Part shown: positions 25,773-35,851 of the stretch, piece after piece
Numbering within the stretch: the stretch's first letter is position 1
How the letters are laid out: each line of letters opens with the position of its first letter
NCBI GenBank assembly: GCA_028876495.1
Contig: JAGWRO010000038.1
Coordinates: 248,001 to 312,000, forward strand
Length of the DNA: 64,000 bases
Source of the DNA: Bacteroidota bacterium
Lineage (GTDB): Bacteria; Bacteroidota; Bacteroidia; Chitinophagales; Chitinophagaceae
Direction of reading: 5' to 3'
The notes under the pieces: model-generated
What the model was told of the DNA's origin: nothing
The model's input: the letters and a program-made list of their open reading frames with translations, nothing else
Database searches by the model: none
Position numbers and translations under genes: made by a program

Positions 25773-26357
25773 ATGGAAAAAATAAAGAAGATAATTCAGG
25801 CTTCGATTGAAGTCAAACAAAATATTCTTACTGATGACAGGTTATTGCTTGGGGTAAATGATGCAGTAAACATAATCGTAAATGCATTTGAAAAAGGAAA
25901 TAAAGTTTTGTTTTGCGGAAACGGAGGAAGCGCTTCTGACGCGCAGCACCTCGCAGCCGAATTCAGCGGAAGGTTTTATACGGACAGAGACGCTTTGCCG
26001 GCAGAGGCTTTGCACTGCAATACCTCGTATATCACTGCTGTAGCAAACGATTACAGCTATGACGTCATTTATTCAAGATTGATTAAAGGAATCGGGAACA
26101 AGGGAGATGTGCTTGTAGGATTAAGCACCTCTGGCAACAGTAAAAATATTGTAAAAGCCTTTGAAGAGGCAAAGGAAAAAGAAATGATTACCATAGCTTT
26201 TACAGGATCTACCGGTGGAAAATTGAAAAAACTTTCCGATATACTCATCAATGTTCCTTCTGATGACACACCACGAATACAGGAAAGTCATATCACGCTC
26301 GGGCATATCATTTGCCAGTTTGTAGAAGAAATTTATTTTCAGGATACCAATGATTAA
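25773..26357 (+). CDS. gmhA: phosphoheptose isomerase
   Basis: 194 residues, SIS fold. VLFCGNGGSASDAQHLAAEFSGRF is the GmhA signature with the Ser loop and the metal-binding His; LVGLSTSGNSKNIVKAFEEA and RIQESHITLGHIICQFVEE (zinc His and Glu) complete it. It converts sedoheptulose 7-phosphate to D-glycero-D-manno-heptose 7-phosphate, the first step of the heptose pathway. It overlaps hddC by 8 bp. Confidence 0.95.
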   Translation: MEKIKKIIQASIEVKQNILTDDRLLLGVNDAVNIIVNAFEKGNKVLFCGNGGSASDAQHLAAEFSGRFYTDRDALPAEALHCNTSYITAVANDYSYDVIYSRLIKGIGNKGDVLVGLSTSGNSKNIVKAFEEAKEKEMITIAFTGSTGGKLKKLSDILINVPSDDTPRIQESHITLGHIICQFVEEIYFQDTND

Positions 26358-27060
26358 AGAAGCCATCATTCTTGCAGGAGGACTGGGAACCAGGTTACGA
26401 TCTGTGGTTTCTGATGTTCCCAAATGCATGGCACCGGTTGTCGGAAAACCTTTCCTGCATTACCTTATAGAGTTTTTACAAAAAAACGGAATTGAAAATT
26501 TTATTTTCAGCGTTGGCTATCTACATGAAGTAATAGAAGAATACCTGGATAAAAATTATCAGCAGTTACCTTATAAAATAACCTTAGAAACAGAACCGAT
26601 GGGAACTGGTGGCGCTATAAAATTAGCAGTCAAAAAAACTTCTCAAAAAAATGTATTGGTATGTAATGGAGATACCTTTTACAAAATAGATGTTGATTTA
26701 CTGGATAAATTTCATCAGCGAAATACTGCTGCCTGTTCGTTATGTTTAAAACCAATGTATAATTTTGATCGCTATGGCGCTGTTGAATTAAACGAAGACC
26801 TTTCAATAAAAAGTTTTAAAGAAAAGAAATTTTATTCTTCCGGTTTGATTAATGGTGGAATGTATGCATTGAATATTCCTGAATTCTCAAAAGAAAATTT
26901 GCCTGAAAAATTTTCTTTTGAAAAAGATTATCTTGAAAAAAAAGTGCTAAATGCCGAAGGAAAGCCACAACTATATGGAATGATCCAGGATAAATATTTT
27001 ATTGATATCGGGATACCTGAAGACTACGAAAGAGCACAGAAAGAATTGCTTCATTACTGA
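26350..27060 (+). CDS. hddC: D-glycero-alpha-D-manno-heptose-1-phosphate guanylyltransferase
   Basis: 236 residues, sugar-nucleotidyltransferase fold. The activation loop is ILAGGLGTRLRSVVSDVPKCMAPVVGKPFL. LETEPMGTGGAIKLAV, VCNGDTFYKIDVDLL (metal Asp) and FIDIGIPEDYERAQKE follow. The family makes NDP-hexoses; with hddA, gmhA and gmhB around it the assignment to HddC (GTP + heptose-1-P to GDP-heptose) is strong. Confidence 0.92.
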   Translation: MIKEAIILAGGLGTRLRSVVSDVPKCMAPVVGKPFLHYLIEFLQKNGIENFIFSVGYLHEVIEEYLDKNYQQLPYKITLETEPMGTGGAIKLAVKKTSQKNVLVCNGDTFYKIDVDLLDKFHQRNTAACSLCLKPMYNFDRYGAVELNEDLSIKSFKEKKFYSSGLINGGMYALNIPEFSKENLPEKFSFEKDYLEKKVLNAEGKPQLYGMIQDKYFIDIGIPEDYERAQKELLHY

Positions 27061-27113
27061 ATTTGTTTTTAGCTTAATTTGTTTGTTCACCTCCAAAAAA
27101 CTCTTATTCATTC

Positions 27114-27659
27114 TTGAAAAATTTAAAAAACATTGATTCTTCATGGACCCTTTTCATTGATCGAGATGGCGTGATGAATGATGAAAAGCATGAGGATTAT
27201 ATTCATACCTGGGATGAATTTAAATTTTACGAAGGCGTAAAAGAAGCCTTTGAAATTTTTAATAAAAAACTGGGCATTATTGTAATTATTACCAACCAGC
27301 GGGGTGTTGCCAAAGGTGTTACAAAAATTGAAGACCTTCATCTTATTCATAAAAATATGCAGGAGGAAATTGAAGCGGCTGGTGGAAGAATTGACCAAAT
27401 ATATGTGTGCACCGAAATGGAAAGCGAAAACAGAAAACCCAATACAGGAATGGGTTTACAGGCAATGAAAGATTTCCCTGAGATCAATCTTTCAAAAAGT
27501 TTAATGATTGGAAATACATTAAGCGATATGAAATTTGGAAGAAATTTAGGGGTAGCAATTAATATTTTTCTTCCAACCACACGCAAAGAAATTCCGCTTG
27601 ACCACCCCGATATTGATCTTGTTTTCGATGACCTCATTTCAGTAGCAAAAGCATTATAA
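27114..27659 (+). CDS. gmhB: D,D-heptose 1,7-bisphosphate 7-phosphatase (HAD, TTG start)
   Basis: 181 residues, histidinol-phosphatase/GmhB type HAD. Catalytic loop LFIDRDGVMNDEK, motif II VIITNQRGVAKG, Lys in NRKPNTGMG and motif IV MIGNTLSDMKFG. Only one cysteine (YVCTEM) remains of the usual zinc-binding C-H-C-C loop, so it is a zinc-loop-less variant. It removes the 7-phosphate before guanylylation. The N-terminus demands the TTG codon at 27114, since the first in-frame ATG lies inside motif I. It follows hddC after 53 bp. Confidence 0.9.
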   Translation: MKNLKNIDSSWTLFIDRDGVMNDEKHEDYIHTWDEFKFYEGVKEAFEIFNKKLGIIVIITNQRGVAKGVTKIEDLHLIHKNMQEEIEAAGGRIDQIYVCTEMESENRKPNTGMGLQAMKDFPEINLSKSLMIGNTLSDMKFGRNLGVAINIFLPTTRKEIPLDHPDIDLVFDDLISVAKAL

Positions 27660-27728
27660 GATAGTTAAATATTATCCGGTTAACAATAATTTACCTGAAT
27701 TAAAGTTTATTTTGTTCAAACATTTTAA

Positions 27729-28721
27729 ATGAATAAGCTTGCTGTTTTTTTAATATCCATTTTTTTATCGGCAAATACTTCATTTGGCCAGCATATTTCT
27801 GCTGCCAGCAAAAAAATATTACAGAAAAAAGAAGATACTTTACAAAAGGCCGCGTATCAAATATTAAACGGAAGAAACGTTGAAGAACGTTTTACTGCTG
27901 ACAGCCAGTTTACAAGAACCCTGGTACGCGCTTTACAAATAAAGAATTCATTTTATTATCCTTTTGATTCTTTGATAAGCATTGCAAAAGTGGTTCCACG
28001 GGACAGTACTTTTAAAATATTTACCTGGCAATTGGTGATCAATGGTGATATAATACGCCAGCATGGGGCGATACAAATGAACACACCGGATGGTTCCTTA
28101 AAACTTTTCCCCCTGATTGATAAAACCGATCTGATCAATCACATTGATGATACCGTCACAAGCAACCGTGCATGGATAGGTGCCTTATATTATAAAATCA
28201 TTGAAGAAAAAGCTTTCGGAAAAAACTATTATACATTACTTGGTTTTGATGATAACAACATGGTAAGTGATAGAAAATTTATTGAAGTATTAACTTTTAA
28301 AGATGGAGAACCTGTTTTTGGTGGACCGTATTTTAGTTTTCAAAACAATAGTATACATCCACATCCGATTGACAGGTATGTAATGGAATACAAAAAGAAT
28401 GCGAGCCCAAAACTTTCATTCGACAAAAACATGGACATCATTATTTATGAACATTTAATTTCTGAAACCGGGGAGTCCCAAAAAAAATATACCTACATCC
28501 CTGATGGGGATTATGAAGGTTTAAAATGGAAAGATGGGAAATGGGTTCATATCGAAAAAGTTTTCAATCAAATTACTCCTGAAGGAAAAGAACCTCTTCC
28601 TCAGCCCATTCTGGATGCAAAAGGAAATATTGACGAATCAAAGTTAAGTCAAAGAATGCCCGATGAGAAGGCTGAACCTTCCGAACAAAACAACAAACCT
28701 ACTCCTCCGGGTAAAAGATAG
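27729..28721 (+). CDS. secreted protein of unknown function
   Basis: 330 residues with a signal peptide (1-20, NTSFGQH). The mature part has a region FKIFTWQLVINGDIIRQHGAIQMNTPDGSLKLFPLID, a helix-poor middle (YYTLLGFDDNNMVSDRKFIEVLTF) and a Pro/Glu-rich disordered tail (after about 300). Similar secreted proteins are common in Bacteroidota, but I know no function. It stands alone after the heptose genes and converges with parC. Confidence 0.75.
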   Translation: MNKLAVFLISIFLSANTSFGQHISAASKKILQKKEDTLQKAAYQILNGRNVEERFTADSQFTRTLVRALQIKNSFYYPFDSLISIAKVVPRDSTFKIFTWQLVINGDIIRQHGAIQMNTPDGSLKLFPLIDKTDLINHIDDTVTSNRAWIGALYYKIIEEKAFGKNYYTLLGFDDNNMVSDRKFIEVLTFKDGEPVFGGPYFSFQNNSIHPHPIDRYVMEYKKNASPKLSFDKNMDIIIYEHLISETGESQKKYTYIPDGDYEGLKWKDGKWVHIEKVFNQITPEGKEPLPQPILDAKGNIDESKLSQRMPDEKAEPSEQNNKPTPPGKR

Positions 28722-28771
28722 TAAACAAATAAAAAAACGGGATTATTATTTCGAAGTTTTTTCAGAATAAT

Positions 28772-31285
28772 TTATTCAAACAGTTCTGTTTGTGCTGAGG
28801 GCTTTTCAGGTTGCACCCACTCCATCTGGTCAGATTTCGAATAATCTATAAGTTTATTTCCAATCGCGCGCCATCCCATTACATCTACCACTTTGTGCAG
28901 TTTTATTTTCGCTTTCCTTACCTGCGAACCCCTACCCGTCTGCATTTGGAGTACAGGCTCTTCTGCAGTGGTTGCCTTTATCAACCTGTTATCTTTTCCT
29001 TCTTTTATAAAAAGGAATTTGTTGTTCAGCGTATTGGTTTCAATTTTAAAACGCTTTACATTGTACTGCAACTTTTCATTATCAAGATATACCGCAGTTA
29101 TAATTTTTTCGGGATCAAATTTTTCTATCAATTCTATTAAGTCTGCATCAAACCTTTGAGTGGTTTCCTGACCCGTTAATTCATAATTTCCGTCTTTATA
29201 AATCACCAGGATTTTATCGTCACCATCAAAATCTCCCAGAAGTTGACCTTTCTCTTCAGTATTCAATCTGCCAAAAGTTTCGTCAAACCAAAGTTGGCGT
29301 TTATCAAGAGTTGATCTTCCTTTTTCCGACATCCTTATAGATTTCACGGGATATTTGGTAACCTGGTTTCCGATACTGCTACGACTGCGTATTTCCAAGG
29401 TTTCAAAATAAAAATCAAGTTCTTTATTCCTGGCGCTGCAGCCAGGCGTAAGCAGGATATGAACCACTTCTGCTTCGCCATTCGGATTCACGCTAAAATA
29501 ATGGACTTTACTTTTTTCATCACCTTTGGTAAGGTCATACTCCTTATCGCGTGTAATGCCGGTAACATTAAAACGCTTGGCATAACTGATTCCTTTTTTC
29601 CCATCCGCATAAATCATGTTATAAGTAGTGCGATCATCATTTTTTGTAAATACCGACGCATGAATAATATCTTTTCCAATAAAAACTTTATCTGCAACTT
29701 TTACCACTTTCATTTTTCCCGACTTGGTAAAAACGATTATGTCATCGAGGTCGCTGCACTCAGCAACCAATTCATCTTTCTTAAGACTTGTGCCGATAAA
29801 GCCTTCAGAGCGGTTTACGTAAATTTTTGTATTGGCGATGGCAACCGCTTTTGCCTCTATGGTATCAAACAATTTGATTTCTGTTTTCCGTTCGCGGCCT
29901 TTGCCAAACTTTTGTAATAATTCTTCATAATAAGAAATGGCATATTCAGTAAGAAATTCAAGATGATGCCTTACCTCAGCAATTGCGTCTTCCAAAGATT
30001 TTATTTGATTGATAAGGTCTTCAATATCTAATTTATAAATTCTTCGTACAGGCTTCTCCGTTAGTTTAAGAATACCTTCCCTGGTAACTTCACGTTGCAA
30101 TATTTTTTTGAAAGGAACAAATGCTTTATCAATCGCGGCAATTACTTTATCCCAGGTTTCATGCTTTTTTTCTAATTCTTTATATATCTTTTCTTCAAAA
30201 AATATTTTTTCAAGAGAAGTATAATGCCATTTATCCTGCAGCTCGCGCAGTTTTATTTCCAATTCCTGCTTTAAGAGATTTCGTGTGTGATCACCGGAAA
30301 ATTTTAGCAATTCCGTTACCCCCAAAAAACGAGGTTTCTGACCTTCGATCACGCAGGCATTTGGAGAAATAGAAATTTCACAATCCGTAAAAGCGTACAA
30401 GGCATCAATAGTGATATCAGGAGAAATTCCCGGCGCAAGATCAATTAAAATTTCAACTTCTGCTGCGGTATTATCAGTTACTTTTTTAATTTTTATTTTT
30501 CCGTTATCATTAGCTTTTATGATGCTATCAATAAGTTGCGTTGTGGTGGTTCCATAAGGCACATCCTTAATAACAATTGTCTTTTTATCAACCTCTTCAA
30601 TCCTTGCGCGCACACGTACCTTACCACCTCTTATTCCATCATTATAATTAGAAACATCAATCATTCCTCCTGTTGCAAAATCCGGGAACAATTCAAATTT
30701 TTTCCCTTTGTAGTATTTGATGGTTGCCTCAATAAGCTCGCAAAAATTATGTGGAAGTATCTTTGTAGCAAGACCTACAGCAATTCCTTCTGCTCCCTGC
30801 GCAAGCAACAAAGGAAATTTCATCGGCAAAGTGATGGGTTCATTTTTTCTGCCATCATAACTCAGTTGCCAGGTGGTGGTCTTATTATTAAAAGCCACTT
30901 CCAGCGCAAACTTGCTGGGCCTGGCTTCTATATACCTCGGTGCTGCCGCATCGTCGCCGGTACGCACATCCCCCCAGTTTCCCTGGGTTTCTATCAGAAG
31001 ATCTTTTTGGCCAAGATTTACAATTGCATCGCCTATACTTGCATCGCCATGCGGATGATATTGCATACTTTGCCCGATAATATTCGCCACTTTATTGAAC
31101 CTGCCGTCATCCATCTCTTTCATCGCATGAAGAATGCGGCGCTGTACCGGTTTTAATCCATCTTCTATTGCAGGAACCGCCCGTTCAAGTATCACGTAAC
31201 TCGCATAATCAAGAAACCATGTTTTATATTGGCCCGAAATTCCGGAATCGCTATGCTTATATTCTTGTTTATTTGATTTTGCCAT
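28772..31285 (-). CDS. parC: DNA topoisomerase IV subunit A
   Basis: 837 residues. The breakage-reunion domain shows YASYVILERAVPAIEDGLKPVQRRIL, the quinolone-resistance region IIGQSMQYHPHGDASIGDAIV and the catalytic tyrosine in AAPRYIEA. A coiled-coil stretch follows at about 330-470. The C-terminal beta-pinwheel is degenerate and lacks the GyrA box, so it is ParC, not GyrA. With ParE it decatenates daughter chromosomes. It is the last gene of a parE-DUF1835-VOC-parC run, 36 bp after the VOC gene. Confidence 0.93.
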   Translation of the reverse strand: MAKSNKQEYKHSDSGISGQYKTWFLDYASYVILERAVPAIEDGLKPVQRRILHAMKEMDDGRFNKVANIIGQSMQYHPHGDASIGDAIVNLGQKDLLIETQGNWGDVRTGDDAAAPRYIEARPSKFALEVAFNNKTTTWQLSYDGRKNEPITLPMKFPLLLAQGAEGIAVGLATKILPHNFCELIEATIKYYKGKKFELFPDFATGGMIDVSNYNDGIRGGKVRVRARIEEVDKKTIVIKDVPYGTTTTQLIDSIIKANDNGKIKIKKVTDNTAAEVEILIDLAPGISPDITIDALYAFTDCEISISPNACVIEGQKPRFLGVTELLKFSGDHTRNLLKQELEIKLRELQDKWHYTSLEKIFFEEKIYKELEKKHETWDKVIAAIDKAFVPFKKILQREVTREGILKLTEKPVRRIYKLDIEDLINQIKSLEDAIAEVRHHLEFLTEYAISYYEELLQKFGKGRERKTEIKLFDTIEAKAVAIANTKIYVNRSEGFIGTSLKKDELVAECSDLDDIIVFTKSGKMKVVKVADKVFIGKDIIHASVFTKNDDRTTYNMIYADGKKGISYAKRFNVTGITRDKEYDLTKGDEKSKVHYFSVNPNGEAEVVHILLTPGCSARNKELDFYFETLEIRSRSSIGNQVTKYPVKSIRMSEKGRSTLDKRQLWFDETFGRLNTEEKGQLLGDFDGDDKILVIYKDGNYELTGQETTQRFDADLIELIEKFDPEKIITAVYLDNEKLQYNVKRFKIETNTLNNKFLFIKEGKDNRLIKATTAEEPVLQMQTGRGSQVRKAKIKLHKVVDVMGWRAIGNKLIDYSKSDQMEWVQPEKPSAQTELFE

Positions 31286-31321
31286 TTTTATTTTCGTTTC
31301 ACTTCAACCCTTAAAATATTT

Positions 31322-31708
31322 TTATAACTCGTACAATTCCAGTGGTTGCCCATTGGGATCATAGAAAAAACAGAATCTTTTATTTGTCAGTTCATCTGTC
31401 CTTATTCCCTGCACATTTACTTTCTTTACTATTAGTTCGTTTACTGCTTCTTCAATATTATCTACTGCAAAAGCGAGGTGGCGCAAGCCTTTTGCTTCTG
31501 GAAATGATTGTCGCTCTTTAAATTCAGGGAAAGAAAATAATTCAACCTGGTAATGGCCGTTGATCGCAAGATCCAATTTATACGACCTTCTTTCTTCCCT
31601 GTAAGTTTCTGCCACCACAGTAAATCCTAAAACTTCAGTATAAAACATTTTGCTCTTCTGATAGTCGTCAGTCAAAATCGCCACATGATGGATCGCTTTT
31701 ATTTTCAT
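31322..31708 (-). CDS. VOC-family protein (YaeR/GloA2-like)
   Basis: 128 residues. KAIHHVAILTDDYQKSKMFYTEVLGF, RHLAFAVDNIEEAVNELI and FCFFYDPNGQPLELYEL match the small lactoylglutathione-lyase-like (YaeR) group, with metal-binding His and Glu (HHVAI, PLELYE). Substrate unknown. It is 13 bp from the DUF1835 gene and 36 bp from parC. Confidence 0.9.
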   Translation of the reverse strand: MKIKAIHHVAILTDDYQKSKMFYTEVLGFTVVAETYREERRSYKLDLAINGHYQVELFSFPEFKERQSFPEAKGLRHLAFAVDNIEEAVNELIVKKVNVQGIRTDELTNKRFCFFYDPNGQPLELYEL

Positions 31709-31721
31709 TCAATTCAGAAAT

Positions 31722-32534
31722 TTAAACAGCCTTTAGTTTCACCTCAAAATCTTTCATATTCTTTATTTCGCCCTGGGCGTCAATTTCATCATCAGCAATT
31801 AATTCTTTTAGCCTCCAAAGCAGGTATGCATCACCGGTAGTTTGTTTGGATTTATTCAAAACCTGGTGAATTATTTTATTAGCTTTTTGCCAGTCAGGGG
31901 TTATAAATTCAAGAAGATATTTGTCAAAAAAGCCGGCATCATGCTGTGACAATTTTTTAGCACCTTCAAGAATGCGAACCATTTTATTTTCATTACAAAT
32001 TTTTGTCCATTCATCCGGGTCAATTTCAAATTCGGATGAAGTAACCTGGCGCGCCAGTTTCTTAGCCTTTATAAATTCTCTCGGAGGAATCTCAAATAAA
32101 TTTTCCGGGTAAAAAATATGTCCTTTGTCATTAATAAATGGGAGATTATTTAAAGACAAAACATAGATTCTTCCTGCAAATTCTTTCAATTGGCTTATCA
32201 GCCAGTAATAACCGGATACATCATGTTTATTTGGTGCTATCCATATCCACAGCGTTTCTTCTTCATTTGATCTTAATCTCTCCTGAATTTCTTCTAAAGT
32301 TTTTGGATCATTTACTTCACCAGTATCAACTTTGCCATTATAATCTCCCCCGGCTAAAACATTCCGCCACCATTGTTTTCTTTCCTCAATTCCGTCATTC
32401 GTATAAATGTCTTTTAAGGGCCCCACGGCAAAATCATCTTTAATTTCATAAATTTTTCCTCTCAAAGAATCATCCAATTCAAAACTTTTTGAAAGTGCTT
32501 TTATGTCCTCTTGCTGAAAAACAACATGCTGCAT
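31722..32534 (-). CDS. DUF1835 / DUF3658 domain protein
   Basis: 270 residues. The N-terminal part (DSLRGKIYEIKDDFAVGPLKDIYTNDGIEERKQWW) carries the DUF1835 pattern, with the DxFxxGPL motif visible. LWIWIAPNKHDVSGYYWLISQLKEFAGRIYVLSL follows, and the C-terminal half (from about 155) resembles DUF3658. Function unknown; cytoplasmic. It sits between parE and the VOC gene in the same direction. Confidence 0.8.
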   Translation of the reverse strand: MQHVVFQQEDIKALSKSFELDDSLRGKIYEIKDDFAVGPLKDIYTNDGIEERKQWWRNVLAGGDYNGKVDTGEVNDPKTLEEIQERLRSNEEETLWIWIAPNKHDVSGYYWLISQLKEFAGRIYVLSLNNLPFINDKGHIFYPENLFEIPPREFIKAKKLARQVTSSEFEIDPDEWTKICNENKMVRILEGAKKLSQHDAGFFDKYLLEFITPDWQKANKIIHQVLNKSKQTTGDAYLLWRLKELIADDEIDAQGEIKNMKDFEVKLKAV

Positions 32535-32581
32535 TTAAATCCTAAATTTTAGTTTGATTAAAAATCCATTTAATTTTTTAA

Positions 32582-34483
32582 TTATACTTCCACCAAATCC
32601 ACTTCTACTTTCAGGTTGTCAATAATAAAATCCTGGCGTGAAGGCGAATTTTTTCCCATATAATATTCAAGCAATTGTTGAATATGTATCTCAGGCAAAA
32701 GCATTACCGGCTGAAGTTTCATATCATCACCGATGAATTTCCCAAACTCTTCCGGCGAAATTTCTCCTAATCCTTTGAACCTTGTTATTTCCGGCTTACT
32801 GCCTAATTTTAAAATCGCTTTTTCTTTTTCCTGTTCATCATAGCAATAAATAGTTTCCTGTTTTTCTTTATTTTTTCCTGGCATAGTGCGAACGCGAAAT
32901 AATGGAGTTTCTAAAATATAAACATGGCCATTCTTCACCAAATCAGGAAAAAACTGAAGGAAGAAAGTCATTAGCAATAGGCGAATATGCATACCGTCCA
33001 CATCAGCATCGGTAGCAATTACAATGTTATTGTAACGCAGGTCTTCATAGCCTGATTCAATATTCAAAGCATGTTGTAACAGGTTAAATTCTTCATTTTC
33101 ATAAACGATCTTTTTGGTCAAACCAAAACTGTTTAAAGGTTTTCCGCGAAGACTGAAAACTGCTTGTGTTTCTACATTTCTGGATTTAGTTATCGATCCG
33201 CTGGCGCTATCACCTTCTGTAATGAAAAGGGTTGTTTCCATTCGTTTGGCATTAATCTCATCCTTATTTTTCCCTTCTGCTTCATCGTTAAAATGATAGC
33301 GGCAATCACGTAATTTTTTATTGTGAAGATTTGCCTTTTTTGCCCGCTCATTTGCCAGTTTTTTTATCCCGGAAAGTTCTTTCCTTTCTCTTTCATTTTG
33401 CTCGATCCTTTTCTTTAATTCTTCTGAGATTGCAGAATTTTTGTGAAGAAAATTATTTAATTCTTTTCCTAAAAAATCACTGATAAAAGTTTTAACAGCC
33501 GGACCTTTTTCATACATCAAAGTCGATCCCAATTTTGTTTTGGTCTGGCTTTCAAAAACCGGTTCCTGCACCCGAATACTTATTGCAGCGCAAATGCTTC
33601 CGCGAATATCTGTTGCATCATAATCCTTTTTATAAAAATCGCGGATCGTTTTTACATATCCTTCTCTAAAACCTGCGAGGTGCGTGCCTCCCTGTGTTGT
33701 AAACTGGCCATTTACAAAACTGTAATATTCCTCTCCATATTGATTGTTATGGGTGATAGCCACTTCAATATCCTCTCCCTTTAAATGAATGATGGGATAG
33801 CGAAGTTCATCAGCATTGGTTTTGCGCTCAAGTAAATCAAGTAAACCATTTTTACTTATATACCTTTTACCATTATAATTAATAACCAACCCTGCATTGA
33901 GGAAACAATAATTCCAAAATTGATTATCAATAAATTCACGGATGTAATGATAATTTTTAAATATTTTTTCGTCTGGAATAAAGGTGACTAAGGTTCCATT
34001 TTCTTCAGTTGTTTTCGCTTCCTGATTATCGCTTATTAATTTTCCTCTTTCAAATTCAGCGGTTTTTTGCTTTCCTTCTCTTATTGAAGTCACTTTAAAA
34101 TATTCGCTCAAAGCATTTACAGCTTTGGTTCCCACTCCGTTAAGCCCAACGCTTTTTTGAAAAGCTTTACTGTCATACTTGGCGCCGGTATTAATTTTAC
34201 TAACCACATCCACCACTTTTCCAAGAGGAATTCCGCGCCCATAATCACGTATAGTGACGGTTTTATTTTCTATCGAAACATCCACATGTTTCCCAAAACC
34301 CATTGTATGTTCATCAATGCAATTGTCGATTACCTCTTTTAGTAAAACATAAATGCCATCATCGGGACTGCTTCCGTCGCCTAACTTTCCAATATACATT
34401 CCAGGTCGAAGGCGAATATGTTCTTTCCAGTCTAAACTTCTAATCGATTCTTCGTTATAATCAAACAAATCTTTATCTGCCAT
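32582..34483 (-). CDS. parE: DNA topoisomerase IV subunit B
   Basis: 633 residues. GHKL ATPase with [16 protein letters not shown], the catalytic Glu in [30 protein letters not shown] and the K-loop QTKTKLGS. The TOPRIM metal site follows in [13 protein letters not shown] and [19 protein letters not shown]. ParE powers strand passage. It is the first gene of the four-gene run ending in parC. Confidence 0.95.
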   Translation of the reverse strand: MADKDLFDYNEESIRSLDWKEHIRLRPGMYIGKLGDGSSPDDGIYVLLKEVIDNCIDEHTMGFGKHVDVSIENKTVTIRDYGRGIPLGKVVDVVSKINTGAKYDSKAFQKSVGLNGVGTKAVNALSEYFKVTSIREGKQKTAEFERGKLISDNQEAKTTEENGTLVTFIPDEKIFKNYHYIREFIDNQFWNYCFLNAGLVINYNGKRYISKNGLLDLLERKTNADELRYPIIHLKGEDIEVAITHNNQYGEEYYSFVNGQFTTQGGTHLAGFREGYVKTIRDFYKKDYDATDIRGSICAAISIRVQEPVFESQTKTKLGSTLMYEKGPAVKTFISDFLGKELNNFLHKNSAISEELKKRIEQNERERKELSGIKKLANERAKKANLHNKKLRDCRYHFNDEAEGKNKDEINAKRMETTLFITEGDSASGSITKSRNVETQAVFSLRGKPLNSFGLTKKIVYENEEFNLLQHALNIESGYEDLRYNNIVIATDADVDGMHIRLLLMTFFLQFFPDLVKNGHVYILETPLFRVRTMPGKNKEKQETIYCYDEQEKEKAILKLGSKPEITRFKGLGEISPEEFGKFIGDDMKLQPVMLLPEIHIQQLLEYYMGKNSPSRQDFIIDNLKVEVDLVEV

Positions 34484-34757
34484 TTAATCTTTATAAAATT
34501 TTTGCGCAAAAGAAAGAAATTTTAAAGACTTTACTTTTACAATAATTAAATTTTCAACAGAAGGCAATGATTTACCAGCTTTCTGCTCAATCTTCCAAAT
34601 ATACTTAAAGGGAAACCCAAACAGAAGGGAATGTTGTAAACAGGGTGTGAAAAAATAATTTTTAACTTCCGTTGTTGATTTAATATTAATACTAAACTAT
34701 AAATCCTCTGAATTTGTTGGTTTACTATAGTTCTTATTTTCAGAATAGCAATAAATC

Positions 34758-35819
34758 TTAGCTTGATTTTATTCTTTGATGCGCTTTAATAAAATCACTA
34801 ACTAAGTAACTAATCAGTTTTCCGGTGGAAAAACTGGTTTCATTGTTGTCAGATTTTGTTCCTCCCTCACAAATATGCAGATACGCAATTTTGGAATCTA
34901 CAGCCGCAAAATTTAAATACTGCCTTGCATGTAGAGGTGTAATACCGCAGGGCGTAGAAGCGCTACTTAATACATTTTCAATTGAATCAAGATCGAGTTC
35001 CACTCCCGTATAATTATCTTCGGTAAAACCCGTAGCGTGAGCAACTGCCTGGATAAAATTTCTTTTTTCATGGATAAAAATATCTTCATAAGAAATAAAA
35101 TCAATGAAAGGATTGTTTACAATATCAATCCATACATTTTGTTGCAGATAATTTTCATGCACACCCACAATACAATATTTATTCAGGTAGCCATCTTCAT
35201 CTGCGTATCGAAAAGCATTTCCTGAATGTCTTCCTTCGATGGGACGATAATCGGTATGTGCATCAAGATTTACACAATTAATTTGCGCAAGCGGAACCAT
35301 CTCTGCCTTGTACAATCCTTTTGCAGCACCTTTTATAGCCGGGTAAGCATTGTTATGTCCGCCGCCGATAATTACAGGAATCTTCTCATTCTGAACAATA
35401 ATTTTTACCAATTCTTCTACTGAATCATCCATTCGGCTGACCAAAGAACGATAAGCCGTAATTCTTTCATCATCAGTTGCTGCATTTACATTGATTAGTT
35501 TTTCCGCATCTGAAAAATCAAAATGGCCGGCAAGAAAAATATTTTGTCCGGATAAAAAATCATTGCTTTGGATATTTAAAAAAGATTCAAGAAAAGGAAA
35601 CCATGCTGAATCTGCGCCGCCCTTGCCCAGGTTCGCTTTCACACCAATATCTTCAGGAATACCAAACAGGATATATTTCGCAGCAGTTTCCCCGATTACT
35701 TTTTCAAGATCATTTGCAGCATCAGAAAGAATTATTTCTCCCAATTTTGTCTCATAACGGCGCAGGTGCGTACGGGCCAGAATTTCCTTTTTATCATATC
35801 GTTTGAAGGCTGAAAGCAT
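34758..35819 (-). CDS. hutG: formimidoylglutamase (arginase/ureohydrolase family)
   Basis: 353 residues. Binuclear Mn site: GGGHNNAYPA, CVNLDAHTDYRP and GVELDLDSIEN. Together with hutI 32 bp upstream on the same strand it looks like HutG, which hydrolyses N-formimidoyl-L-glutamate to glutamate and formamide, the last step of histidine use. It is longer than most arginases at the N-terminus (about 90 residues before the sugar-like GIPEDIGV strand). hutH and hutU are not in the window. Confidence 0.85.
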   Translation of the reverse strand: MLSAFKRYDKKEILARTHLRRYETKLGEIILSDAANDLEKVIGETAAKYILFGIPEDIGVKANLGKGGADSAWFPFLESFLNIQSNDFLSGQNIFLAGHFDFSDAEKLINVNAATDDERITAYRSLVSRMDDSVEELVKIIVQNEKIPVIIGGGHNNAYPAIKGAAKGLYKAEMVPLAQINCVNLDAHTDYRPIEGRHSGNAFRYADEDGYLNKYCIVGVHENYLQQNVWIDIVNNPFIDFISYEDIFIHEKRNFIQAVAHATGFTEDNYTGVELDLDSIENVLSSASTPCGITPLHARQYLNFAAVDSKIAYLHICEGGTKSDNNETSFSTGKLISYLVSDFIKAHQRIKSS

Positions 35820-35851
35820 AGTGTTTATTTTAATACAAGTTTATTTTAAAA

